Of a stretch of 64,000 nucleotides of DNA, positions 38,568 through 49,343 are shown one piece after another. Numbering within the stretch: the first letter of the stretch is position 1; each line of letters starts with the position of its first letter. This DNA is from Spirirestis rafaelensis WJT71-NPBG6 (lineage in GTDB: Bacteria; Cyanobacteriota; Cyanobacteriia; Cyanobacteriales; Nostocaceae), in assembly GCA_019359015.1 (NCBI GenBank), contig JAHHID010000021.1, positions 26,390 to 90,389 of the forward strand. The letters run 5' to 3'. Below the pieces are notes generated by a model. The model was not told the origin of the DNA. It did not search any database and was given only the letters and a program-made list of their open reading frames with translations. Both the position numbers and the translations under genes were made by a program.

Positions 38568-39788
38568 CTACCTTGAGATGAGGTGTTGCCAAGTTGATTG
38601 AGCGATCGCCCAATCTTCTTGAGTATGTATTGCCAAGACTCGCACTGCTGACTCAGCTGTGGCAATATCCTCATCAACAGGTTTGTGGGTATTTTTTTCT
38701 GGGTCAATTTTCATACCCAAGAATCCAAAGGCATCACAAGCAGCTTGGCGAATTGCTGGAGAATTTTCACCAACACCGGCGGTAAACACCAAAGCATCTA
38801 ATCCCCCCAGACTGGCAAGCATCGACCCAATACCAGAACGCAAGCGATGTACGTACATATCCCAAGCAAGTTGAGCGCGATAATTACCTTGAGCGATCGC
38901 CTCCATAACTTGGGGTAAATCGCTGGACACACCCGAAATACCACGTAATCCAGAAGCTTTATTTAACACATAGTCTAAACGTTCGGCTGAGTAATTTGAT
39001 TGCCGCAGCAGGTGAATCAAAATGCCCGGATCGACAGCACCAGAACGGCTACCCATCATCAACCCATCCAGGGGCGTGAATCCCATTGTCGTATCAACAC
39101 TGCGACCGTTTTTAATCGCTGCCAAAGAGCAACCGTTGCCTAGATGACAACTGATTATCCGCAAAGAAGCGAAATCTCGATTGAGAATTTGAGCCGCACG
39201 TTTAGAGCAGTATTCGTGACTGATACCATGAAAGCCGTAGCGACGGATACCTTGCTCTATCCATTCGTAGGGACCGGGATAAATTGCCGCAGCGTCGGGC
39301 ATATGCGAATGAAATCCGGTATCAAAAACTGCAACTTGGGGTATATTTCCCAAGCTTTTCTCAATCGCTTCTATTCCTTCCAAAGCGGCTGGATTATGTG
39401 CCGGAGCAAGGTTAGAAAGACGAGCGATCGCCTTTTTGACTTCATCAGTAACTACCACACTGGCGCGGTAATCTTGTCCACCATGTACCACACGATGTCC
39501 CACCCCGTCGATTTCTGAAAGCTGACTAATCACCTTCGTGGAACCGCGAGTCAAGGTATGAAGCATATAAGCGACGTGTGCAGGTCGCGAATTAGCGTAG
39601 ATTTCTTCCTCCAGCACTGCACCATTAGCTGATTTCACGTTGATTTCTGCCACACCGCGATCTTGAGTCCATTTAACTTTACCTTCCCAAAGCGGCTGGA
39701 GTGGTTCTGTGGGCAAAGCTGATTCTGTTATTTCATACAGACAACTCTTTTGGCTGCTAGATCCGGCATTCAGTACCAATATTTTCAT
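38568..39788 (-). CDS. ackA: Acetate kinase
   Basis: 406 residues. It interconverts acetyl-phosphate plus ADP with acetate plus ATP. The ASKHA-fold markers are MKILVLNAGSSSQK at the start, HRVVHGGQDY, FDTGFHSHMP, RRYGFHGISHEY, ISCHLGNGCSLAAI, MMGSRSGAVDPGI and TAGVGENSPAIR. With the phosphoketolase 7.5 kb away it completes a route from xylulose-5-P or fructose-6-P through acetyl-phosphate to acetate and ATP. It is alone at its position, convergent with gyrB. Confidence 0.97.
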   Translation of the reverse strand: MKILVLNAGSSSQKSCLYEITESALPTEPLQPLWEGKVKWTQDRGVAEINVKSANGAVLEEEIYANSRPAHVAYMLHTLTRGSTKVISQLSEIDGVGHRVVHGGQDYRASVVVTDEVKKAIARLSNLAPAHNPAALEGIEAIEKSLGNIPQVAVFDTGFHSHMPDAAAIYPGPYEWIEQGIRRYGFHGISHEYCSKRAAQILNRDFASLRIISCHLGNGCSLAAIKNGRSVDTTMGFTPLDGLMMGSRSGAVDPGILIHLLRQSNYSAERLDYVLNKASGLRGISGVSSDLPQVMEAIAQGNYRAQLAWDMYVHRLRSGIGSMLASLGGLDALVFTAGVGENSPAIRQAACDAFGFLGMKIDPEKNTHKPVDEDIATAESAVRVLAIHTQEDWAIAQSTWQHLISR

Positions 39789-39872
39789 CGCTTTTTGTTG
39801 CCAGCAAGGTTTGTGAGCTATAATTTACGGTTTTCTAAGCTGCTTTTAAAAGTTTAGTCAAAGACAAAAGAT

Positions 39873-40190
39873 ATGAAGAAGCAATTATTATTGGCTCTAA
39901 TGTTGTTTGGTTTTATTTTTCCATGCGAAATTGCCGAAGCGAAGGATATACGTTTTAATTCTTTACAAGAACAAGCTACAACCGGACAGCTTTTACTTGC
40001 TAGGTGGCGGTTGATACCACGACGGCAAAATCAACGGCGAATTGGCAAACGGCGGGGTTTTAGACGATTAAATCTTCGGCGGTTTACTCAAAGAACGAGT
40101 GTTAAAAAACGCAGTCGAGTAAGAGTAAATTTCCGACGGTTTAGTCCGCGAAAGCTGATTCAACGACGGGTTAGAAGACAGAAAAAGTAA
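39873..40190 (+). CDS. Small secreted Arg-rich protein, hypothetical
   Basis: 105 residues. A clear signal peptide (KKQLLLALMLFGFIFPCEIAEA, cleavage near residue 23) is followed by about 25 neutral residues and then an extremely basic C-terminal half with more than 25 Arg/Lys in 60 positions (for example RRFTQRTSVKKRSRVRVNFR). No family recognised. It might bind nucleic acid, polysaccharide or anionic membrane after export. Start ATG 39873. A REP-type repeat follows the stop. The strong composition could also reflect a decayed frame, but the signal peptide argues for a real gene. Confidence 0.55.
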   Translation: MKKQLLLALMLFGFIFPCEIAEAKDIRFNSLQEQATTGQLLLARWRLIPRRQNQRRIGKRRGFRRLNLRRFTQRTSVKKRSRVRVNFRRFSPRKLIQRRVRRQKK

Positions 40191-40277
40191 AAACAAGTAT
40201 CTTTTTTCTCGTTTCTCGTTCCTTGCCTCTGGCAGAAAATGCTAGTCAGGAGGGCTGCTGCCTTCTGCTCTAGAAAC

Positions 40278-40325
40278 GGGAGGCAGAGCCTCCCAAATCG
40301 CATTCCCAGGTTCAACCTGGGAACG
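40278..40325. repeat. REP-type palindrome pair
   Basis: GGGAGGCAGAGCCTCCC (40278-40294) is followed by CATTCCCAGG-TTCAA-CCTGGGAACG (40301-40325). The same two-part design flanks the RAYT gene at 27.2-27.9 kb, so this is a likely copy moved by that enzyme or a relative. Confidence 0.85.
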
Positions 40326-40347
40326 AGGGGACGAGGGAAGGGATATC

Positions 40348-41355
40348 TTAAGCGGCGCCGACTTTAACGTTTGCTTCTAGAGTAGTTAATCTTTCGGCAA
40401 GTAGTTTTTCGAGAGTTTCCAATGCTTTAGTAAAGCCTTCGATACCTTCTGCTAGTTTATCGAATGCCATGCGATCGCTCTGATGCATTTTTTCAAAGAT
40501 ACCTTTGTCCATCGGTGTTTTTTCAATACCCATTTTCGGTGCATTCTTGGGATCGAGTTTGCGTGGCAATGCGTTTGTAGTCGCTTGCAACTCAGCCAAA
40601 AGTGCCGGGGAAATGGTCAACAAATCACAACCAGCTAGTTCAGTAATTTCACCAAGATTACGGAAGCTGGCTCCCATAACTTCAGTTTTATAACCAAACT
40701 TCTTATAGTAGTTGTAGATTGTTGTCACAGAAACAACTCCTGGATCTTCATGTGCGGGATAGCTATCGCGTCCAGTATCTTTCTTGTACCAGTCGAGAAT
40801 CCGCCCAACAAACGGAGAAATTAGAGTAACGCCAGCTTCTGCACAGGCGATCGCTTGGTGAATGCCAAACAATAAAGTCAGGTTGCAGTGAATACCTTCT
40901 TTCTCCAAAATTTCCGCAGCGCGAATGCCTTCCCAAGTAGCAGCAATTTTGATGAGAACGCGATCGCTTTCAACGCCAGCTGCTTTGTATTGAGCAATCA
41001 ATTCGTGTGCTTTAGTAACCGTAGCATCCGTATCATAGGACAAACGAGCATCTACTTCCGTAGACACCCGACCGGGAATGATTTGCAAAATCTTCAATCC
41101 AAAAGACACTGCCAAACGGTCAAACGCTAAAGAAACGATTTGCGCTTGGCTTGCGCTCGAACCTGCATCTTTCTTTGCTTGGAGTAATGTCTGATCGACA
41201 ATTTCTTGATATTCTGGCATCTGTGCCGCAGCAGTAATCAAGGATGGATTAGTCGTAGCGTCTTGTGGCTTAAACTTCTCAATTGCCTGAATATCTCCGG
41301 TATCTGCGACGACAACGGTCATTTCGCGCAATTGTTCTAGTAAATTTTTAGACAT
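40348..41355 (-). CDS. tal: Transaldolase
   Basis: 335 residues of the TalB type: [14 protein letters not shown] near residues 32-45, [13 protein letters not shown] near 98-110, the Schiff-base Lys in [12 protein letters not shown] (about residue 138), [19 protein letters not shown] and [11 protein letters not shown]. It exchanges a dihydroxyacetone unit between sedoheptulose-7-P and glyceraldehyde-3-P in the oxidative pentose-phosphate pathway, which heterocysts and cells in the dark use to make NADPH. It belongs to a minus-strand carbon block with pyk and gap, but gaps of 240 bp separate the genes. Confidence 0.96.
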   Translation of the reverse strand: MSKNLLEQLREMTVVVADTGDIQAIEKFKPQDATTNPSLITAAAQMPEYQEIVDQTLLQAKKDAGSSASQAQIVSLAFDRLAVSFGLKILQIIPGRVSTEVDARLSYDTDATVTKAHELIAQYKAAGVESDRVLIKIAATWEGIRAAEILEKEGIHCNLTLLFGIHQAIACAEAGVTLISPFVGRILDWYKKDTGRDSYPAHEDPGVVSVTTIYNYYKKFGYKTEVMGASFRNLGEITELAGCDLLTISPALLAELQATTNALPRKLDPKNAPKMGIEKTPMDKGIFEKMHQSDRMAFDKLAEGIEGFTKALETLEKLLAERLTTLEANVKVGAA

Positions 41356-41592
41356 ACATACTCCATGAATGTTGTTTGCTTAGGATCTACTCATTCCCCT
41401 GTTCTTTACATCCTTCCCTGCATCTCCAATTCCAATTGTGGCAACTTTTCTTCACAATTGCCCATATCGGGGAGGGGGAGACAAGGAGACAGGAGACAAG
41501 GAGACAAGGAGACAAAAAAGAATTTGCTCCCCCCATCTCCCCCTCTCCCCCTCTCCCACTCCTCAAATTGCCCAATGCCCCATTCTATGGAG

Positions 41593-43023
41593 TTATGCAG
41601 AAATTGGCTGTCCAATTGTATGCACTTTAATTAAACTGGTTGTGCCTGATTTACCAACTGGGACGCCGGATGTAATCACAACTTTATCGCCGTTGTTTGC
41701 CAAACCCATGTCTACAACGCTTTTCACGACATTCGTAAACATTTCTTCGGCGTTGTGGACTGGGGGAATCAAGCAAGGAACTACACCCCAAGAAAGTGCA
41801 AGCTGACGGTAAGTGGTTTCTTCTGGTGTGAGGGCGATTATCGGCGTTGTCGGACGGTATTTAGAGACTAATTGCGCTGTACTTCCTGAAGAAGTGTTGC
41901 AGAGAATCGCTCTCGCACCTGTTTCATAAGCGACGCGACAAACAGCTTCCGCGACGGATTCAGTGACGCTGAGACTACCGCCGGCGTGAGTCCAAGAATG
42001 TCTAGCACCTTCTTGTAGAGATTGTTCTGTCCGCACGGCGATATTGTGCATCATCTCAACTGCGGCGATCGCATATTGTCCGACGGCAGTTTCTCCGGAA
42101 AGCATCACAGCATCCGTACCATCCAGGATAGAGTTAGCAACATCGGTTGCTTCGGCGCGGGTGGGATCGGGAGCGCTAATCATCGACTCTAGCATTTGCG
42201 TGGCAGTAATTACAGGCTTGCCGGCTTGATTGCAGCGGCGTGTAATATCTTTTTGAATTAGGGGGACTTCATAAATGGGCATTTCTACCCCCAAATCGCC
42301 ACGGGCGATCATAATCGCGTCGGCAATCTCTATAATGCGATCTAAATCTTCTACTGCTTCTCGTCTTTCGATTTTGGCGATGAGGCGAATATTTGCGCCA
42401 GCAGCTTCAATCATTCGTTGCGCGGGTTCTAAATCTTGTGGCGATCGCACAAACGAAACCGCTACCCAGTCTACACCCAACTGAATGCCAAAGCGCAAAT
42501 CGAGCAAGTCTTTTTCGGTAATCGAACTGACGGGTAAACGTGTTTCTGGCAAGTTTACGCCTTTGTTGCTGGAAATCACTCCACCAATTTTCACCAGCGC
42601 TCGAATTTGATCGGCATTGCGATCGGTTACAATCAACTTCACGCGACCATCATTAATTAAAATCGGTTCACCAGGTCGCACCATTGCGAATAAAGTCGGC
42701 AATGGTAAAGGCAATTCATCGATATTACTACCTTGCTCTTGCAGCACAAAAGTGACTTCCTGTCCAGCCTCTACAGTTAGTCCTTCTGGTGGCAAAATGC
42801 CCAAGCGAATCTTTGGACCGCACAAATCTTGCATGATAGCGATCGGCTTTTGCGAATCCGCGCTAATCTTCCTTAGATGATGAAGCGTTTGCGCGTGGAA
42901 TTCATGCGCTCCGTGGGAGAAATTCAACCGCGCTACATTCATTCCCGCATCTACCAACGCTTGCAGCCGTTCGGGTGCTGATGTAGCCGGTCCAACAGTA
43001 CAAATAATTTTGGTTCGACGCAT
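41593..43023 (-). CDS. pyk: Pyruvate kinase
   Basis: 476 residues. It converts phosphoenolpyruvate and ADP to pyruvate and ATP. RRTKIICTVGPATS and MNVARLNFSHGAHE at the start, the catalytic IAKIERREAVEDLDRII segment with the Lys (about 220), DAIMIARGDLGVEMP and PVITATQMLESMISAPDPTRAEATDVAN are all characteristic. The C-terminal effector domain is complete (SGSTAQLVSKYRPTTPI). The final GTTSLIKVHTIGQP is usual for the short cyanobacterial form. Same strand as tal and gap. Confidence 0.97.
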   Translation of the reverse strand: MRRTKIICTVGPATSAPERLQALVDAGMNVARLNFSHGAHEFHAQTLHHLRKISADSQKPIAIMQDLCGPKIRLGILPPEGLTVEAGQEVTFVLQEQGSNIDELPLPLPTLFAMVRPGEPILINDGRVKLIVTDRNADQIRALVKIGGVISSNKGVNLPETRLPVSSITEKDLLDLRFGIQLGVDWVAVSFVRSPQDLEPAQRMIEAAGANIRLIAKIERREAVEDLDRIIEIADAIMIARGDLGVEMPIYEVPLIQKDITRRCNQAGKPVITATQMLESMISAPDPTRAEATDVANSILDGTDAVMLSGETAVGQYAIAAVEMMHNIAVRTEQSLQEGARHSWTHAGGSLSVTESVAEAVCRVAYETGARAILCNTSSGSTAQLVSKYRPTTPIIALTPEETTYRQLALSWGVVPCLIPPVHNAEEMFTNVVKSVVDMGLANNGDKVVITSGVPVGKSGTTSLIKVHTIGQPISA

Positions 43024-43150
43024 AAAGTTTAGGGGTTCGGAGTTTAGGAAAGCAAATATTCAGACAGCGTGTAAAAAAATAACTGTAATGCACCCTGATT
43101 TGCTGCGCGTGCGGATTACGCTACCCCTCAGAAATACTATCTTTCGTGAC

Positions 43151-43250
43151 AAGGCAGAGCCTTATCATGTAATTGGTGGAGGCTCTGCCTCCTGGTTTTA
43201 CGGGAGGCAGAGCCTCCTTTAAGGTATTCCCAGTCGAAGGCTGGGAACAA
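43151..43250. repeat. REP-type repeats between gap and pyk
   Basis: Three GGCAGAGCCT or GGCTCTGCC arms (43153-43216) are followed by ATTCCCAGTCGAAGGCTGGG near 43226-43246. These are diverged relatives of the RAYT-flanking palindromes. Confidence 0.8.
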
Positions 43251-43271
43251 GTCAAACAGTCAAGGGAATCC

Positions 43272-44390
<1,119 letters not shown>

Positions 44391-44435
44391 TTATTCCTTT
44401 CCCCTTTTCCCTTTAACCTTTTCCTCTCTTTCTTT

Positions 44436-44514
44436 GTTTTTATCCTTCACTTTCCGATCCTGACAGTCGCAGTGGGTTATGGCATATTTACTTGGCAAAT
44501 TTTAAGGTTTTGGG
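44436..44514. repeat. Left direct repeat flanking vapBC
   Basis: A stretch of about 79 bp including GATCCTGACAGTCGCAGTG and GGTTATGGCATATTTACTTG matches 45255-45342 with few changes. Same orientation. Confidence 0.85.
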
Positions 44515-44603
44515 AATGGGGCAGAGAAACTACGATTTAAAATATGAGAAAAATTTAAGTGATAAAATCCTGATGTGTGGCAGTTGGTAGTAATGAAAGG
44601 TAC

Positions 44604-44804
44604 ATGGCAATCAATCTTCAAATCGACGAAGCCTTAATTCAAGAAGCTTTAGCTCTTGGCAATCAACAGACTGAACGTGATGTAGTTGAACAGGCTTTGC
44701 GTGAATATGTGCAACGTCGCAAGCAACAAATGGTAATTGATTTGTTTGGAACAATTGACTATGAAGAAGATTACAATTATAAAGAGCAGCGACAAAAGCA
44801 GTGA
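44604..44804 (+). CDS. vapB: Type II antitoxin, VapB-like
   Basis: 66 residues from the ATG at 44604, with AAAGG about five bases upstream. The N-terminal MAINLQIDEALIQEALALGN is the ribbon-helix-helix DNA-binding module of VapB/DUF2191-type antitoxins. QTERDVVEQALREYVQRRKQ completes the fold. The acidic C-terminal tail (DLFGTIDYEEDYNY) should plug the toxin active site. The stop overlaps the toxin start by 4 bp. The pair likely represses its own promoter. Confidence 0.9.
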   Translation: MAINLQIDEALIQEALALGNQQTERDVVEQALREYVQRRKQQMVIDLFGTIDYEEDYNYKEQRQKQ

Positions 44805-45199
44805 TTGTTGTAGATACCTCTGTATGGTCATTGGCGTTGAGACGGAATACTCCTGCACAAGCAATACCTGTTGTCAATCTGTTGCGTGATTTAATTATTG
44901 ATAATCGAGTCGTATTATTAGGTGCTGTGCGGCAAGAGGTGCTTTCAGGAATTCGTTATGCTGAACAATTTACCAGACTTAGAGAATATCTCCGGGCTTT
45001 TCCTGACTTAGAGTTGGCAACTGAGGATTACGAACTGGCTGCTGAATTTTACAACACTTGCCGCACAAATGGTATTCAAGGAGCCAACACAGATTTTTTA
45101 CTTTGTGCAGTTGCTCATCGTCGTCGTTGGTACATCATGACAACTGATAAGGATTTTGAGAGTTTTCAAGCGTATATTCCTGTCACTTTGTTAGAGTAA
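44801..45199 (+). CDS. vapC: Type II toxin, VapC-like PIN-domain ribonuclease
   Basis: 132 residues, starting at GTG 44801, which overlaps the antitoxin stop (GTGA). The PIN active-site acids are all in place: Asp5 (MIVVDTSVWS), Glu46 (GAVRQEVLSG), Asp98 (GANTDFLLCA) and Asp116/Asp118 (TTDKDFE). VapC toxins cleave tRNA or rRNA when freed from VapB. The two-gene module is bracketed by direct repeats of about 80 bp, suggesting recent arrival or duplication at this site. Confidence 0.93.
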   Translation: MIVVDTSVWSLALRRNTPAQAIPVVNLLRDLIIDNRVVLLGAVRQEVLSGIRYAEQFTRLREYLRAFPDLELATEDYELAAEFYNTCRTNGIQGANTDFLLCAVAHRRRWYIMTTDKDFESFQAYIPVTLLE

Positions 45200-45254
45200 C
45201 CAACTTCTCTATATAGAATGATCTAACCGTTTTTGCGGCAACGAGGCGGATTTA

Positions 45255-45342
45255 GTTTTTATTCTTCACATAACGATCCTGACAGTGGCAGTAGGTTAAG
45301 TAGGTTATGGCATATTTACTTAGCAAATTTTAAGGTTTTGGG
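45255..45342. repeat. Right direct repeat flanking vapBC
   Basis: Second copy of the segment at 44436-44514, with a 10-base internal duplication (TAGGTTAAGTAGGTTATGG). It begins about 55 bp after the vapC stop. Confidence 0.85.
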
Positions 45343-45388
45343 CAGACTGAGTGTTACGTTTGAGATTTTAATCACTAGCGTGTCGGAA

Positions 45389-45577
45389 CTTGGTGCTCGG
45401 AACTCGGAACTTCGTGCTCGGAACTCGAAACTTCGTGCTCAGAACATGAAACTTCGTGCTCGGAACTCGAAACTTCGTGCTTTGAACTCGAAACTTCGTG
45501 CTCGGAACTCGAAACTTCGTGCTCGGAACTCGAAACTTCGTGCTCGGAACTCGAAACTTCGTGCTTTGAACTCCAAA
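45389..45577. repeat. Nine-copy 21-bp tandem repeat
   Basis: Nine units of CTTCGTGCTCGGAACTCGAAA with small changes (CTCAGAACATG in unit 3, CTTTGAACTC in units 5 and 9). All three plus-strand frames stay periodic. One frame would read LRARNSK repeats and the minus strand SSSEHEV repeats, but no ribosome site or conserved flank supports a protein. It lies in the gap between vapC and the next gene. Confidence 0.9.
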
Positions 45578-45676
45578 ATTTAAGCTTTGAACTCGGAACG
45601 TCGAGTTCTACACTCAAACATCCAAGATCAAAGCTTGAAATTTCAACTTTTCAGGCAAAATAACCGAGTTTTTATT

Positions 45677-46150
45677 TTAAACTGGTGACGTTTGCGGCTG
45701 TGCTTTGCGAGATTTACGGCTAAACCTGCGTCCCAAATCATCAATCACAGTATCTAAACCAGCTACATCACCGTTAGCCTTGGCATAATTGTAAACTGCT
45801 AGAGCTGCTATATAAGCTTCACTGCCAGTTGCAATCAAGGTATCATCGACCAACTCTTGCAATTGCGTTAAAGATAGCAGCAGAGGATACAACGCCTCAA
45901 ATAATTCTACATCCAGGCGCATTTCATTTAGATCAAACGACCTAGGCAGAAAGTCCGGGTTTTGTGTCGCTACTTCCAACGCTTTAGTTACAAAAGCTCG
46001 GCTCTTGTCACCTAGTTTCGGCAAGCATTTACGCTCATCTGCGGTCAAATCAATTAAAAACGGCAACTTTTCTTTGATAGTAGCGATCGCTTCCATCACT
46101 GCTTCTCGGTCTTTTTGAGCAAGACTAGCACTGATGCGATTATTTGGCAT
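45677..46150 (-). CDS. Hypothetical protein, helical
   Basis: 157 residues from the ATG at 46150, chosen because AAGGAGTGATAAAT precedes it (good Shine-Dalgarno). A longer frame adds 22 residues without support. Soluble and helical: EAIATIKEKLPFLIDLTADE, KSRAFVTKALEVATQNPDFL and LLLSLTQLQELVDDTLIATG. The basic tail GRRFSRKSRKAQPQTSPV is probably flexible. No named family recognised. It lies between the tandem repeat and the phosphoketolase gene on the same strand as the latter. Confidence 0.75.
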   Translation of the reverse strand: MPNNRISASLAQKDREAVMEAIATIKEKLPFLIDLTADERKCLPKLGDKSRAFVTKALEVATQNPDFLPRSFDLNEMRLDVELFEALYPLLLSLTQLQELVDDTLIATGSEAYIAALAVYNYAKANGDVAGLDTVIDDLGRRFSRKSRKAQPQTSPV

Positions 46151-46285
46151 ATTTATCACTCCTTTGGGTGTTATTATTTCAGTATTCCCAAAGTTATGAA
46201 GGCGATCGCACTTCATCTTGATGCAAAATGAATGCGATCGCCTTTCTTGCAGCAGCTACCCGTCTAGGGTAAGTGAGTAATACGT

Positions 46286-48703
46286 TTAACTTCCCTCGTG
46301 ACCGACATCAGTGTTCTTACCTGAGTCCTGCCATTTCCAGTGAAGAATTTCTGGCATATCTTGACCGTGTTCGGTGATATAAAGCTTGTGTTCAATCAGC
46401 TTGTCGTGCATCATCTGCTTGACATAAGCGGCTTTATACCCTAGATTTGGCACGCGGTCAATGACATCATCCACCAAACTAAAGCGGTCTAACTCGTTGA
46501 GGACGACCATATCAAACGGTGTGGTAGTCGTTCCCTCTTCTTTATAACCCCGCACATGAAAGTTATCGTGGTTTGTGCGGCGATAAGTGAGGCGATGAAT
46601 CAGCCAGGGATAGCCATGAAAGGCAAAAATAACAGGTTTGTCAGTGGTAAAGAGAGTATCGAAGTCTTTATCGCTCAACCCGTGGGGATGCTCGCTTTGT
46701 GGCTGTAGTGTCATCAAGTCTACCACGTTGACCACGCGCACCTTCAAGTCGGGGAAGTGCTGGCGCAAAATATCTACTGCCGCTAAAGTTTCCAGCGTCG
46801 GCACATCGCCTGCACAAACCATGACTACATCCGGTTCAAAGCCTTTGTCATTGCTTGCCCATTCCCAAATGCCAATGCCTTTGGTACAATGCTTGACTGC
46901 GGCTTCCATATCAAGATACTGCAATGCGGGTTGCTTGCCGGCGACGATGACGTTGACATAGTTGCGGCTTCGCAAACAGTGGTCTGTGACTGATAGCAGG
47001 GTGTTAGCATCGGGTGGCAAATAAACCCGGATAACTTCAGATTTTTTGTTGACTACATGGTCGATAAAACCTGGGTCTTGGTGAGAAAAGCCGTTGTGGT
47101 CTTGTCGCCAAACGTGGGAAGTTAGTAAGTAGTTGAGAGAAGCGATCGGTCGGCGCCAAGGAATATGACGACTAGTTTTCAACCATTTAGCGTGTTGGTT
47201 GAACATCGAGTCAACGATGTGGATAAACGCTTCGTAGCAAGAAAATAAGCCGTGACGACCTGTGAGGAGGTATCCTTCTAACCAGCCTTCACAGGTATGT
47301 TCGCTCAAGATTTCCATCACCCGTCCATCAGAGGACAGGTTTTCGTCTTCTGGGAGTATTTCGGCATCCCAAGTTCTGGCTGTAACTTCAAATACAGCGT
47401 CCAATCGATTCGATTGAGTTTCGTCTGGTGCAACCATGCGAAAGTTGCGCCGTTCGGAGTTGAGTTTCATCACATCCCGCAGTAATTTACCCATTACCTT
47501 GGTAGCTTCGGCAACAACTGCGCCCGGTTTGTCAACTTCAACGGCGTAATTTTTAAAGTCAGGCATTTTGAGGTCACGCAGCAGAATACCACCGTTAGCG
47601 TGGGGATTGTCTCCCATGCGACGCTGACCTTTAGGTGCGAGTTCGGCTAATTCGGGAATTAGTGTACCATTGTTATCGAAGAGTTCTTCTGGTTTGTAAC
47701 TCCGCATCCACTGTTCGAGAAGTTTGAGGTGTTCTGGTTTGGATGATATTTCTCCAAAAGGAACTTGATGCGATCGCCAAAAATCTTCTGTTTTTTTGCC
47801 GTCAACCTCTTTTGGTCCCGTCCATCCTTTAGGAGTTCTCAGGATGATCATTGGTGAAGGCGATCGCTCTGTAAAACCATTACTGCGAGCATCTTCTTGA
47901 ATTTCTTTGATTTCCCGAATTACCGTATCTAGCGTTGCCGCCATCAATTGATGTACAATTTCCGGGTCGGAACCTTCGACAAAATAAGGTTTGTAACCGT
48001 AGCCGACAAATAAACTTTCTAACTCCTCATGGCTCATTCGTGCCAGCACCGTCGGGTTAGCAATTTTGTAACCGTTAAGGTGCAAAATCGGCAGTACAGC
48101 ACCATCATGCACTGGGTTGAGAAACTTGTTCGAGTGCCAGCTAGTTGCTAAAGGTCCGGTTTCCGCTTCACCATCGCCAATAACGCAACCAACGATCAAG
48201 TCAGGATTATCGAAAGCTGCACCGTAAGCGTGCGATAAAGCATAGCCGAGTTCACCACCTTCGTGAATCGATCCCGGAGTTTCTGGTGCAACGTGGCTAG
48301 GAATACCACCAGGAAAAGAAAACTGTTTGAAGAGTTTCTTCATCCCCTCCGCATCTGGGGAAATGTTGGGGTAATATTCGCTATATGTCCCTTCGAGGTA
48401 AGTGTTAGCGACCAATCCAGGACCACCGTGACCGGGACCTGCAATATATATTGTGTTCAGGTCATTCTTTTTTATCACCCGGTTGAGGTGAACGTAAATA
48501 AAGTTAAGACCCGGAGTTGTCCCCCAGTGACCGAGAAGTCTGGGTTTAACATGTTCCTGCTTCAGCGGTTCTTTGAGTAGTGGATTGTCTAGTAAATAGA
48601 TTTGTCCAACTGAAAGATAGTTAGCTGCACGCCAATAAGCGTTGATTTTACGCAGTTCTTCATCGGTTAAAGGCTTTGATTGGGTCGGGGTTGCTAAGAT
48701 CAT
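46286..48703 (-). CDS. xfp: Xylulose-5-phosphate/fructose-6-phosphate phosphoketolase
   Basis: 805 residues. This thiamine-diphosphate enzyme splits xylulose-5-P or fructose-6-P into acetyl-phosphate and a shorter sugar phosphate. [55 protein letters not shown] (ThDP/Mg site) and [19 protein letters not shown] are characteristic. ATG 48703 is preferred to 48715 because GGAG lies six bases before it. Together with ackA in this window it forms a carbon-saving bypass of glycolysis. It is the 3'-most of the minus-strand carbon genes. Confidence 0.96.
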   Translation of the reverse strand: MILATPTQSKPLTDEELRKINAYWRAANYLSVGQIYLLDNPLLKEPLKQEHVKPRLLGHWGTTPGLNFIYVHLNRVIKKNDLNTIYIAGPGHGGPGLVANTYLEGTYSEYYPNISPDAEGMKKLFKQFSFPGGIPSHVAPETPGSIHEGGELGYALSHAYGAAFDNPDLIVGCVIGDGEAETGPLATSWHSNKFLNPVHDGAVLPILHLNGYKIANPTVLARMSHEELESLFVGYGYKPYFVEGSDPEIVHQLMAATLDTVIREIKEIQEDARSNGFTERSPSPMIILRTPKGWTGPKEVDGKKTEDFWRSHQVPFGEISSKPEHLKLLEQWMRSYKPEELFDNNGTLIPELAELAPKGQRRMGDNPHANGGILLRDLKMPDFKNYAVEVDKPGAVVAEATKVMGKLLRDVMKLNSERRNFRMVAPDETQSNRLDAVFEVTARTWDAEILPEDENLSSDGRVMEILSEHTCEGWLEGYLLTGRHGLFSCYEAFIHIVDSMFNQHAKWLKTSRHIPWRRPIASLNYLLTSHVWRQDHNGFSHQDPGFIDHVVNKKSEVIRVYLPPDANTLLSVTDHCLRSRNYVNVIVAGKQPALQYLDMEAAVKHCTKGIGIWEWASNDKGFEPDVVMVCAGDVPTLETLAAVDILRQHFPDLKVRVVNVVDLMTLQPQSEHPHGLSDKDFDTLFTTDKPVIFAFHGYPWLIHRLTYRRTNHDNFHVRGYKEEGTTTTPFDMVVLNELDRFSLVDDVIDRVPNLGYKAAYVKQMMHDKLIEHKLYITEHGQDMPEILHWKWQDSGKNTDVGHEGS

Positions 48704-49343
48704 ACCGAACTCCATTACAAAAGGATTTTGACAAACTTACAAGTATGCAATTTTAGTTATTTTGAAAATGATGGTCATCTTACTTATGACCAGTATGCAC
48801 TAGTAAGAACCTAAAAAAATTGGCGATTATAGCCGTTACAGGCAGTCGCTTATTTGGTCAAATCTCAGAGAAATATCAACAAATCAAGACTATGACCTTT
48901 ATGAGAGGTTATCAAATAAGATAAAAAATTGGATATTATTTAATTGGCAGAAGTTAAATGTTGTTTAATATAAGTGTAAGAATTAATTATGCTTATTTGA
49001 AAATATCTCTTTTGGCAGAGGTCATTATTTCATATACTTTCAAGATACATATGAAAGCAGGTGAATGATTTGATACATAAAAACTTAAATTTAAAGAGAC
49101 GTTTTGTTAGAACGTCTTTATTCGTAGTCGGCACTCTTCGTGCCCAAATTAAGTGATAAATCGCTTACTACAAGCTATAAAAAAAGCTAATTTTGCGTGC
49201 GATCTTCGTAGCTTACCGTAGGTATCGCTTTTGACACCTATATCTCAAAACACATCACTAAAGATACATTCAGCAAAAATTCATCTTAAATATAGTTAGT
49301 TGTATTACTATTCACAAAGCGAACTTTAAACTTCACAACGACA
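48704..49343. other. Divergent promoter region of xfp and arsM
   Basis: No gene. A hairpin with AAAGAGACGTT/AACGTCTTTA arms at about 49095-49122 belongs to the dispersed GAGACG palindrome family, and a GTAGTCGGC...CTTACTAC half-repeat follows. AT-rich near both gene starts. Confidence 0.55.

Noticed and set aside
41365..41630. Frames over AGGAGACAAGGAGACAAGG repeats between tal and pyk
   Set aside because: Generated by short purine-rich tandem repeats; no conserved protein.
45233..45583. Plus-strand frame with LRARNSK repeats and minus-strand frame with SSSEHEV repeats
   Set aside because: Both are produced by the 21-bp tandem repeat; no ribosome-binding site and no non-repeat conserved part.
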